Part shown: positions 33,398-40,467 of the stretch, piece by piece
How the letters are laid out: the number at the start of each line of letters is the position of its first letter
Position numbering within the stretch: the stretch's first letter is position 1
From: Methylobacterium currus
GTDB taxonomy: Bacteria; Pseudomonadota; Alphaproteobacteria; Rhizobiales; Beijerinckiaceae
Direction: 5' to 3'
Assembly (NCBI RefSeq): GCF_003058325.1
Contig: NZ_CP028843.1
Coordinates: 3,266,501 to 3,330,500 of the forward strand
Length of the DNA stretch: 64,000 bases
Notes under the pieces: model-generated
Database searches by the model: none
What the model saw: only the letters and a program-made list of their open reading frames with translations
What the model was told of the DNA's origin: nothing
Program-made: the position numbers and the translations under genes

Positions 33398-33817
33398 TCA
33401 GGCTTTCAGGATGTCGATGGTGCGGGACACCATGCGGTTGGTGAGCGTGACCATGTTGAGGTTCGCCTCGTAGGAGCGCTGGGCCTCGCGCATGTCGACG
33501 GTCTCGACCAGGACGTTGACGTTGGGCATGCGCACCGTGCCGTTGGCGTCGGCGGCGGGGTTGCCCGGGTCCTGCTTGGAGCGGAACGGGCTCTGGTCGC
33601 GGCGCACACGCCCGAGATCCACCACCGACGCGTCGAGCTCGCGGTCGACGTGGTTGCTGAAGGTCGGGATCTTGCGCCGGTAGGGCTCGGCAGCGGCGCT
33701 GGTCGGCGCCGAATCCGCGTTGGCGATGTTCTCCGAGATCACCCGCATCCGGCCGGACTGGACCTTGAGCCCGGAGGCTGCGATGCCGATCGCCTTGTTG
33801 AAATCCATGGAACCCAC
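33398..33817 (-). CDS. flgC: Flagellar proximal rod protein FlgC
   Basis: 139 aa. The N-terminal rod motif SGLKVQSGRMRVISENIANA and the C-terminal VDMREAQRSYEANLNMVTLT are the axial-protein signatures forming the coiled-coil rod. Start ATG 33817 gives MGSMDFNKAIGIAASGLK; an inner ATG (MDFNK) at 33808 is the more usual family start. It lies 147 bases after flgB, with a small tandem repeat in between. Confidence 0.95.
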   Translation of the reverse strand: MGSMDFNKAIGIAASGLKVQSGRMRVISENIANADSAPTSAAAEPYRRKIPTFSNHVDRELDASVVDLGRVRRDQSPFRSKQDPGNPAADANGTVRMPNVNVLVETVDMREAQRSYEANLNMVTLTNRMVSRTIDILKA

Positions 33818-33908
33818 CTCGGGTCGGGCTGACGATGCAATGGGGAAGGGCCGGCCGTGGCAGGCCGGGACGGCGGGGACGCGACGAAAGGGCCTATTCG
33901 GCGAGAGA

Positions 33909-33980
33909 GCCTGCTTGACGTGCGCAGTCGACTTGCCGCTTACAGTCTACTTGCCGGGCGCCGTCTACTTGCCGACCGCG
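33909..33980. repeat. 18-bp degenerate tandem repeat over the flgB stop codon
   Basis: Four units of period 18 start at 33909, 33927, 33945 and 33963. The core GTCTACTTGCCG is identical in the last two, has one change in the second (GTCGACTTGCCG) and three changes in the first. The flgB stop (TAG on the minus strand, 33965-33967) lies in the last unit, and the same in-frame TAG recurs in the next unit (33947-33949). The repeat is thus a multiple of three and duplicates the stop codon itself. Confidence 0.75.
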
Positions 33981-34369
33981 ATGCGCAGAGTCTGCAGGCT
34001 CTTGCGGTAGAGGAGGCTGGCGAGCTGGTAGTCGCCCTGATTGTCGGCCGCCTTCAGCATCTCGTCCTCGAGGCTGACGGCGTTGCCGCTCGGCATCATC
34101 TCGAAACGCGTGCCCGTCCGCTCCTCGGGCGGGGCGGCCTGGCCGGTGCCGGCGAGATGCACGAGGCTGGTGCGCTCCAGGCCGACCCCCGGCAGGCCGG
34201 CGGCCGCGAGGCTTCCGTCCGGACGGAAGCGCGGCGCCTTGAGCTCGCGGGCCCGGAAGCCGGGCGTGTCGGCATTGGCAACGTTCTCGGCCAGGACCTT
34301 CTGGCGCGTCTGCTGCCATTGCATCCGGTTGCGCAACATCGCGACGAGGGGGAGATCGGTGACCGACAC
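33965..34369 (-). CDS. flgB: Flagellar proximal rod protein FlgB
   Basis: 134 aa. The axial N-terminus MLRNRMQWQQTRQKVLAENV followed by ANADTPGFRARELKAP and the C-terminal LASLLYRKSLQTLRIAVGK match FlgB. It is the first gene of the minus-strand flagellar block. About 50 bases upstream of its ATG lies a TTAA-N7-TTAA CtrA-like box. Its 3' end is part of an 18-bp tandem repeat. Confidence 0.95.
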   Translation of the reverse strand: MSVTDLPLVAMLRNRMQWQQTRQKVLAENVANADTPGFRARELKAPRFRPDGSLAAAGLPGVGLERTSLVHLAGTGQAAPPEERTGTRFEMMPSGNAVSLEDEMLKAADNQGDYQLASLLYRKSLQTLRIAVGK

Positions 34370-34416
34370 GGGCGGGCCTTCCGGGTTTTGACCGGCACAA
34401 TCTGCCTAGCGCATGG

Positions 34417-34431
34417 TTAAAACCTGGTTAA
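34417..34431 (-). promoter_or_regulatory. Putative CtrA binding site upstream of flgB
   Basis: TTAA-AACCTGG-TTAA, an exact TTAA-N7-TTAA match, lies 48 bases before the flgB ATG in the flgB/fliO divergent region. This fits CtrA control of class II flagellar genes as known from Caulobacter. Evidence is motif and position only. Confidence 0.6.
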
Positions 34432-34485
34432 GACGAACCTGCCCGTGCGTCCGGCGCGGCTCGCCCGCAACGCCTCTCAAACCTG

Positions 34486-34500
34486 TTAACGATATGTAAA
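34486..34500 (+). promoter_or_regulatory. Putative second CtrA-like site upstream of fliO
   Basis: TTAA-CGATATG-TAAA is a one-mismatch version of the CtrA full site, located 74 bases before the fliO start and in the only other AT-rich patch of the divergent region. Weaker than the flgB-proximal site. Confidence 0.4.
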
Positions 34501-34573
34501 CGTCCCCTGCGCAGGCCCGGCATAGCCGTGCTAGAAGGCTTCCCATCGTCGGCGTGCCCCGCGTGCGCCTCAT

Positions 34574-35806
34574 TTGAGAGACCGCGCTTTGCTCTCCTCG
34601 ATCCTCGGGACGGACGGTTCGCCCTTGCTCTCCTACCTGATCGTCTTCCTGATCATGGTCGTGCTCCTCAGCCTGTTCGCTTTCGGGGCGAAACGGTTCG
34701 CGCGGGGCCGGCTCACCCTCGGGAACAATGGCGGGACGGGCCGCAGCCGGCAGCCGCGGCTCGGCATCGTCGACATCTACGAGCTGGACCGGCAGCGCCA
34801 GCTGATCCTGTTGCGGCGCGACAACACCGAGCACCTGCTGCTGGTCGGCGGGCCGAACGACGTGGTGGTCGAGCGCAACATCGTGCGGGCCGGCACCGCC
34901 CGGGTCACGGCAGAGCTGGCCGACCGGACGGAGCCCGAGGGGCCGGACGCCCCGCTGCCCCTACCGGCGGGCACCGAGCCGGCCCCGCTGCCGCCGCCCT
35001 TCCCGGAACCGGAGCTGACGCGCGCGCCGGAGCCCGAGCGGGTCGCGGCCGCCTTCGCGCCCACCCCGCGACGGGAGAGCCCGGCCCGGGAGATGTCCGC
35101 CCGGGAGACCTCTGGACAGGAGACCTCTGGCTCCGAGATGCCAGCCCCGCAGCCGCCGCCCGAGCCGGCCCGGCCGGCCTCGCGCTTCAACGCATCGCGC
35201 CGGGTCGAGCCGCCGAGCCTGCGCGCCGCCCGCCAGACGCCGCCTCCCCTGGAGACGCCGCTCCCCGAGGTGCCGCCCTTCGCCGCTCCCGTCCCGCCGG
35301 TGATGCCGGTGCCCCCGTCGATGCCGGAGGCGGTCCGGCCGCCCGAGCCGGTTCCGGCCCCGGCCGGCACCCGCGGGACCGAGCCGCGCAACGTCGATGC
35401 GGCGATCCTCAACGACATGGCCCGCCAGCTGGAAGAGGCCCTGCGGCGTCCCTCCTCGGCCGTTGCGCCGGCCCGCCCGGCCGCTTCGGTGGCGAGCCCG
35501 CCGGCGGTGCAGGTCCCGCCCGAGCCGGCCCCGCCGCCGCCTCCCCCGCCCGAGCCCGAGCCCGAACCGGAGCCCGCGCCGCCGCCTCCGCCGGAGCCGC
35601 CTCCCCCGCCGCCCGAACCCGAGCCGGCCCCGCCGCCCCCACCGGAGCCGGAGCCGGTCCCGGAACCACCGCCGGCGCCCCCGCCGCCACCGCCGGAGCA
35701 GCCGGCCCCGGCCTCGAAGCCGGCCTCGGTCCAGAACCCGTTCTCGGTCGAGGAGATCGAAGCCGAGTTCGCCCGTCTCCTCGGCCGGCCGCTCGACAAG
35801 CGTTGA
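34574..35806 (+). CDS. fliO: FliO-like flagellar biosynthesis protein with a long proline-rich domain
   Basis: 410 aa. Residues 1-50 hold one membrane helix (LLSYLIVFLIMVVLLSLFAF) and 55-110 the FliO cytoplasmic fold (RLGIVDIYELDRQRQLILLR, then HLLLVGGPNDVVVERNIV). FliO proteins usually stop near 100-150 aa; this one goes on with about 270 residues of Pro/Glu/Ala-rich low complexity, ending in a folded-looking tail (NPFSVEEIEAEFARLLGRPL). No ATG is available: the start must be TTG 34574 or TTG 34589. It precedes fliP by 155 bases on the same strand. FliO helps assemble the FliP ring. Confidence 0.82.
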   Translation: MRDRALLSSILGTDGSPLLSYLIVFLIMVVLLSLFAFGAKRFARGRLTLGNNGGTGRSRQPRLGIVDIYELDRQRQLILLRRDNTEHLLLVGGPNDVVVERNIVRAGTARVTAELADRTEPEGPDAPLPLPAGTEPAPLPPPFPEPELTRAPEPERVAAAFAPTPRRESPAREMSARETSGQETSGSEMPAPQPPPEPARPASRFNASRRVEPPSLRAARQTPPPLETPLPEVPPFAAPVPPVMPVPPSMPEAVRPPEPVPAPAGTRGTEPRNVDAAILNDMARQLEEALRRPSSAVAPARPAASVASPPAVQVPPEPAPPPPPPPEPEPEPEPAPPPPPEPPPPPPEPEPAPPPPPEPEPVPEPPPAPPPPPPEQPAPASKPASVQNPFSVEEIEAEFARLLGRPLDKR

Positions 35807-35961
35807 CCATCGGGCACCCAGGGTGCCCGTACCCAAGGATCACGCGCGCAGGATTCTCGCGCTCAAGGCTGTTGCACCGGAACCGCGCCCGCCCGCCCTC
35901 GCAGGGGCGAGGCGGGCGCGGCGCTTGCGGGCCGCCACCGCACAGCCCAGGGTGCGCCGCC

Positions 35962-36735
35962 ATGGCGCCCCCGACTCCCCGCTCCTTCCTCCCGATCCGC
36001 TCCCTTCTCCCGGCTCTCTGCCGCACGGCTTTCGCCCTGCTGTTCCTGTCGGGCGGGACGGCGCTGGCGCAGAGCCTGACGGTCGATCTCGGCCCCAGCG
36101 GCGGCGTCACCGAGCGGGCCTTGCAGCTCGTCGCCCTCATCACCGTGCTGGCGCTCGCGCCCTCGGTCCTGGTGATGGCGACCTCATTCACCCGCATCGT
36201 GGTGGTGCTGTCGATCCTGCGCTCGGCTCTGGGCACCCAGACGGCGCCGCCGAACGCGGTGATCGTCAGCCTGTCCCTGTTCCTCACCGCCTTCGTGATG
36301 GCGCCGACGGCGCGGGAAGCCTACCGCACCGGCATCGAGCCGCTCCTCGCCGGGCAGATCCAGCAGACCCAGGCCTTCGAGCGGGCGAGCCAGCCGTTCA
36401 AGGCGTTCATGCTGCGCAGCGTGCGCGAGAAGGACCTGCGGCTGTTCCTCGACCTGGCCCAGGCAGGGACGCCGGCGACCCCCCAGGCGGTGGGTCTCGA
36501 GGTGCTGACCCCCGCCTTCATGATCTCGGAGCTGCGCCGGGCCTTCGAGATCGGCTTCCTGCTGTTCATCCCGTTCCTGATCATCGACCTCGTGGTCGCG
36601 TCGATCCTGATGTCGGTCGGCATGATGATGCTGCCGCCCGCCACCGTGGCGCTGCCGTTCAAGCTGATCTTCTTCGTGCTGGTCGACGGCTGGACCCTGG
36701 TGGCCGGCTCCCTGGTGCAGAGCTACGGCGGCTGA
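35962..36735 (+). CDS. fliP: Flagellar export apparatus protein FliP
   Basis: 257 aa with an N-terminal signal peptide ending near TALAQSLTV, then the FliP body: LVMATSFTRIVVVLSILRSA, the periplasmic loop with KAFMLRSVREKDLRLFLDLA, and the C-terminal hairpin IPFLIIDLVVASILMSVGMM and PPATVALPFKLIFFVLVDGW, which are nearly invariant. ATG 35962 is chosen because upstream sequence belongs to the fliO-fliP spacer. The 3' end overlaps by 13 bases the end of a convergent hypothetical gene. Confidence 0.96.
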   Translation: MAPPTPRSFLPIRSLLPALCRTAFALLFLSGGTALAQSLTVDLGPSGGVTERALQLVALITVLALAPSVLVMATSFTRIVVVLSILRSALGTQTAPPNAVIVSLSLFLTAFVMAPTAREAYRTGIEPLLAGQIQQTQAFERASQPFKAFMLRSVREKDLRLFLDLAQAGTPATPQAVGLEVLTPAFMISELRRAFEIGFLLFIPFLIIDLVVASILMSVGMMMLPPATVALPFKLIFFVLVDGWTLVAGSLVQSYGG

Positions 36736-37040
36736 TCGGCCGTCTTCTCTCGCTCCTTCGGACCTTGGCCGCGTGGAACGAGGCGCAGGGCCTGCCCGGC
36801 GAGGTGGGCCGGCACGCCGCGGCGCACCAGCCGGTCGCGCCGGGCCCGGCGCGCGAGCGCGGCCGCCCGCGCCTCCGCGGCGTCGAGGAGCGGCTGCGCC
36901 CAGGCCTCGAACCAGGCGCTCTGCACCGTCAGGCCGAGGAGGACGAACTCGCAGGCCAGGACCCGGTAGGCCGCCGCGAACCGTCGCATCTGGTCGTCGA
37001 GGGCGGTGACCGGGTGCGGGGCGGCAGGCGGCACGGTCAC
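36723..37040 (-). CDS. Hypothetical protein, 105 aa
   Basis: A 105-aa helical, Ala/Arg-rich protein (DQMRRFAAAYRVLACEFVLL, then GLTVQSAWFEAWAQPLLDAA and a basic ARAAALARRARRDRLVRRG). No family recognised. It convergently overlaps the fliP 3' end by 13 bases and follows another hypothetical gene after 25 bases, so the two may be an operon. Third-position GC supports coding. Confidence 0.5.
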   Translation of the reverse strand: MTVPPAAPHPVTALDDQMRRFAAAYRVLACEFVLLGLTVQSAWFEAWAQPLLDAAEARAAALARRARRDRLVRRGVPAHLAGQALRLVPRGQGPKEREKTADQPP

Positions 37041-37065
37041 CGGGCAGCAGAGCGGGACGGTGAGG

Positions 37066-37506
37066 TCACCGCAGGACGGCGTCGGGAGCCGTGCCCTCCC
37101 GGCCCGGCAAGCCGACCCCGCTCAAGACGGCGTCGATCACGTGCGGGTCGAGAACGGACTGCGCGGGCGCGATCTCGGCAGGTGGAATCACCGTCTCCTC
37201 CGGCATGGCGTCCGCCGGCACGGGGCCGCCCGGCAAGGAATCCCCTGGATTGTACGGCCGGTTGTAGCAGACGCAGATCGCACGCCAGAACGCCGCACGC
37301 TCCACGGGCGTGAGCCGGCGCAGGCAGGCATCGAGGGCCTCCTGGCCGGCGCGGGCGAGGTGCTCGCGCGCGCCGGCATCGAGACGATCGGGACAGGCGG
37401 AGGCCGCGAGATCGATCGGGCGCAGGTCCGGGTCGGGCAGGATCGGCGGAGGCGGCGAGGGATCGCGGGCTGCGGCGATCGTATCGGGCACGGTCGGCTC
37501 GGGCAC
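37066..37506 (-). CDS. Hypothetical protein, 146 aa
   Basis: 146 aa, acidic and Pro-rich at both ends, with a central helical part (AREHLARAGQEALDACLRRL then TPVERAAFWRAICVCYNRPY). No known family. Probably co-transcribed with the 105-aa gene 25 bases downstream. The start at 37506 has no strong ribosome site. Confidence 0.5.
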   Translation of the reverse strand: MPEPTVPDTIAAARDPSPPPPILPDPDLRPIDLAASACPDRLDAGAREHLARAGQEALDACLRRLTPVERAAFWRAICVCYNRPYNPGDSLPGGPVPADAMPEETVIPPAEIAPAQSVLDPHVIDAVLSGVGLPGREGTAPDAVLR

Positions 37507-37618
37507 GGCACGGCTCCCTGACGGTATTCCACGACAGGTCTAACGCCCAATGTCCCGCTTCGATCCAGACTGGCCGTCAGGGTTTGGAGACGCCGCCGAC
37601 GGAGGCCGGGACACGCTC

Positions 37619-37716
37619 CGTCACGGCTCCGGCAGACCCCGTCAGGGCTCCGGCAGACCCCGTCACGGCTCCGGCAGACCCCGTCACGGCTCCGGCAGAC
37701 CCCGTCAGGGCTCCGG
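37619..37716. repeat. 21-bp tandem repeat array over the stop of the secreted-protein gene
   Basis: Four complete copies and one 14-base partial copy of CGTCACGGCTCCGGCAGACCC (units at 37619, 37640, 37661, 37682, 37703), differing only at C/G in CAC versus CAG. The partial unit contains the last codons and TGA of the minus-strand gene (37705-37707); because 21 is a multiple of three, every unit repeats that TGA in frame. In another minus frame it would encode TGSAGAV repeats. The array is bounded by unique sequence. Confidence 0.9.
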
Positions 37717-38037
37717 AAAGAACGGCGGCGGGATGTTGTAGATCGGCAGGTTGGTGTTGCGCGGCAGCCAGGCGTGGAACACCGTACCATCCGTCTCGCC
37801 GTAGGAGACCGGCCGGACCGGTCCGCCGCGGAGCCGCACGAGGCCAGGACGGTGGTGCGGGCGGACGGCTCGCGCGACCGGCCGGTAGGCCGGCGCGTCT
37901 CCCATGCGAACCCGGCCGTAGCCGGCTTGTGCGGACATGACTCGCGCCGCCCGGTACGCGTCGGGATCGCCATCCGCCGCCGCGGGAGCGGCGAGCGCCA
38001 GGATCATCAGGCCGGCGGTCAGGGCGGGGCGCAGCAT
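37705..38037 (-). CDS. Small secreted hypothetical protein
   Basis: 110 aa with a clear signal peptide (RPALTAGLMILALAAPAAADG) and a mature basic, Pro/Arg/Tyr-rich chain ending NTNLPIYNIPPPFFPEP. No named family recognised; similar short periplasmic proteins are common in Methylobacterium-like genomes. The stop codon lies in the first unit of a 21-bp tandem array. It is 53 bases from the DMT transporter gene on the same strand. Confidence 0.7.
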   Translation of the reverse strand: MLRPALTAGLMILALAAPAAADGDPDAYRAARVMSAQAGYGRVRMGDAPAYRPVARAVRPHHRPGLVRLRGGPVRPVSYGETDGTVFHAWLPRNTNLPIYNIPPPFFPEP

Positions 38038-38090
38038 GCGGGCTCTCTCCGAAGCGCCGCCAGCCTAAGCCTCCGAATCCCACCAGGGGC

Positions 38091-38990
38091 TTAACCGCGG
38101 CTCGCGATCGCCACGCCGACCACCGCCACCACCATGCCGAGGAGCTGGACCGGCGCCAGGGTCTCGCCGAACAGCCCGAACGCCATCGCGGCCGAGACCG
38201 GCGGCACGAGGTAGAACAGGGCGGCCACCCCCGCCACCGCCCCGCGTCGGATCAGCCCGAGCAGGATCAGGATGCCGCCGACCGACAGGCCGAGCACCGC
38301 CCAGGCGAGGCCGAGGAGCAGCGGCGCCGAGAAGTCGAACTCGCCCCGCTCGGTGAGGAGCGCCAGCGGCAGGGTCAGCAGCAGGGCACCGACGAACTGC
38401 GCGGCGGCATTGGTGCGCAGATCGACGGCGGCGGCCGTGCGCTTCTGCCACAGGGTGCCGAGGGTGATGGCGATGGTGCCGCAGAAGCACACGCCCAGGG
38501 CCTCCGGCGGGATGCCGCCGGCTGCCCCGGCCGCCCCGATCCTGGGTGCCAGCACCAGCCCGGCGCCGACGAGGCCGACCGCGATGCCGAGCCAGCGCAG
38601 AGGCGAGACCCGCTCGCCGAGGAGCGGTCCGGCCACCGCCGCGGTCAAGAGCGGCTGCAGGCTCGCCACCAGGGCGGCGATGCCGGCCGGCAGCCCGCGA
38701 TGCACCGCCCAGAACACCGCGTCGAGGTAGAGGCCGTGGATCAGGATCCCGGCCACCATCGCGTCGCGCCAGCCCCGCCAGCCCCGGGGCCACGTCGCGC
38801 CGGCCGCGAGGGCGATCCCGGTCAGCACGAGCGCGGTGAGGCCGAAGCGCACGGCGAGGAAGGTCAGCGGCTCGGCATGCGGCGCGATCAGCCGCGCCAC
38901 GACGAAGCCCGTGGCCCAGATCAGGACGAACAGGCCGGGCGCCAGGCGGGCGGGCCAGGATGCATCGTACAGGGGCAGGAGGCGGCTCAT
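38091..38990 (-). CDS. DMT superfamily (EamA) transporter
   Basis: 299 aa from ATG 38990 (MSRLLPLYDASWPARLAPGL), with ten predicted helices and the two EamA repeats: FVVARLIAPHAEPLTFLAVR in the first and VPPVSAAMAFGLFGETLAPV in the second. Members export amino acids or other metabolites; substrate unknown. The first 13 codons of the longer frame are not used. Confidence 0.9.
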   Translation of the reverse strand: MSRLLPLYDASWPARLAPGLFVLIWATGFVVARLIAPHAEPLTFLAVRFGLTALVLTGIALAAGATWPRGWRGWRDAMVAGILIHGLYLDAVFWAVHRGLPAGIAALVASLQPLLTAAVAGPLLGERVSPLRWLGIAVGLVGAGLVLAPRIGAAGAAGGIPPEALGVCFCGTIAITLGTLWQKRTAAAVDLRTNAAAQFVGALLLTLPLALLTERGEFDFSAPLLLGLAWAVLGLSVGGILILLGLIRRGAVAGVAALFYLVPPVSAAMAFGLFGETLAPVQLLGMVVAVVGVAIASRG

Positions 38991-39352
38991 GATGCCTGCG
39001 CATCGAGCACGAGCGCGGCGGTTCCGCAACCGGAACCTTGGCCATCCGTCTCGCCTGCCGCGACGGACCCCGGCGGGTCGGACAGCCCGCCGCCGGACCG
39101 GCGGCCTCGCGCCGTGCTCCGAAGGACGCGGCCGCGGGAATTCTTGGGCCCCGGCTTTTCAGGACGGGGGCGCGCGCTCTACCTGAGGCGACGGCTCCGC
39201 CGGCTGGCAAACCGGCCGGAGGGGAAGACCGTCTGGCGCAGGGTCACCGGCGTCGCGGGATCCATCGGAAGGCCCAACGTTCGAAAGGCCCGGATTCGGA
39301 ACGCCCAAAATTTGAATCGCCCGTCGTCGTCCAGCCCGAGAGCCCGCGCGCC

Positions 39353-40237
39353 GTGATCCGTCCCCGCACCGCCCTGGAGATCGCTGCCATCGCGGCCCAG
39401 CGCTTCGTCGCCCATGACGGCTGGGCGATCGCCAGCCACATCGCGCTCTCGCTCCTGACCTCGCTGTTCCCGTTCCTGATCCTGCTCACCGCGCTGGCCA
39501 GCGTGTTCGGCACCAAGTCGCTCGCCGACGAGGCTGGCAACCTCCTGTTCGAGATCTGGCCGAGCGAGGTGGCGGGACCGATCGCCGGGGAGGTCCACCG
39601 GGTGCTGACCGAGCAGCGCGGTGGCCTCCTCACCCTCGGCGCGGTGCTGGCACTCTACTTCTCGTCGAGCGGGGTCGAGAGCCTGCGGGTCGGGCTCAAC
39701 CGGGCCTACGGCCTGCGCGAGATGCGGCCGTGGTGGCTGACCCGCCTCGAATCGATCGGCTACGTCATCTGCGCCGCCTTCGCGATGCTGGCCTTCACCT
39801 TCCTGGTGGTGCTCGGGCCGCTGGTCTGGCGCGGCCTGGTGCTGGTGGCGCCGGGGCTGGAGCCGCTCGGCCTGACGATCGCGGTCGGCCGGGTGACGGT
39901 GACGGTGCTGCTGGTGGCGGGCGTGCTGGTGATCGCCCACAAGTTCATCGCCGCCGGGCGCCGGCCGGTGCACATGGTGCTGCCCGGCATCGCCGTGACC
40001 CTCGGCCTGTGGGTCCTGGCCGGCCTCGGCTTCGGGATGTATCTCGACCGGTTCTCGAGCGCCTACGTGTCGACCTATGGCGGCCTTGCGACCGCGATGG
40101 TCTTCCTGGTCTTCGTCTACTGGCTCGCCGCGATGTTCCTGTTCGGCGGCGAGATCAACGGCACGGTGATCGCCGCCCGCCGCCGGAGGCTTCAGGCCCG
40201 GGCCCAGAGCCGGCGGGACACGGTCAAGCTGATGTAG
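39353..40237 (+). CDS. YihY/virulence factor BrkB family membrane protein
   Basis: 294 aa, about six helices. The N-terminal SHIALSLLTSLFPFLILLTA, the SSGVESLRVGLNRAYGLREM segment and the late YGGLATAMVFLVFVYWLAAM plus FLFGGEINGTVIAARR match the BrkB/YihY (formerly RNase BN) family. Its function is unsettled. GTG 39353 is the only start near the family N-terminus; a long open frame upstream has no similarity. Confidence 0.88.
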   Translation: MIRPRTALEIAAIAAQRFVAHDGWAIASHIALSLLTSLFPFLILLTALASVFGTKSLADEAGNLLFEIWPSEVAGPIAGEVHRVLTEQRGGLLTLGAVLALYFSSSGVESLRVGLNRAYGLREMRPWWLTRLESIGYVICAAFAMLAFTFLVVLGPLVWRGLVLVAPGLEPLGLTIAVGRVTVTVLLVAGVLVIAHKFIAAGRRPVHMVLPGIAVTLGLWVLAGLGFGMYLDRFSSAYVSTYGGLATAMVFLVFVYWLAAMFLFGGEINGTVIAARRRRLQARAQSRRDTVKLM

Positions 40238-40314
40238 GGGAAGCGCCGGGCTCTGCCGATCTGGGATCCTCGACGTCCACCCCACTCTCCATCGCCCATC
40301 CCAGGGCCGCGCAG

Positions 40315-40413
40315 CGGAACCCGAGATCCCATGAACGCTGAGCCTTCAGGATGAAGCGGGGCGCGCTCCGCCTCGTTTCGGCATCGTCAGCGTTCATGGA
40401 TCCCGGGTTCTCG
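40315..40413. repeat. Long imperfect palindrome in the BrkB/NdvA-like intergenic region
   Basis: Left arm CGGAACCCGAGATCCCATGA... (40315-40341) pairs with the right arm 40387-40413 (GTCAGCGTTCATGGATCCCG...) over about 26 positions with a few mismatches, enclosing a 45-base middle. It separates two convergent genes and so could end both transcripts. The sequence style suggests a dispersed intergenic repeat of the genome, but no second copy is in this window. Confidence 0.6.
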
Positions 40414-40467
40414 ACGAACCTCGCCCCGGGATGACGCAAAGGTGTGATGGGGCGGGGTAGGCCCGCC

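Noticed and set aside
37619..37716. Possible CRISPR array
   Set aside because: Units are directly adjacent without spacers and no cas genes are near; it is a plain tandem repeat.
37550..37741. Plus-strand frame coding GSGRPRH repeats
   Set aside because: It is the 21-bp array read on the other strand; no ribosome site and no sequence outside the repeat looks coding.
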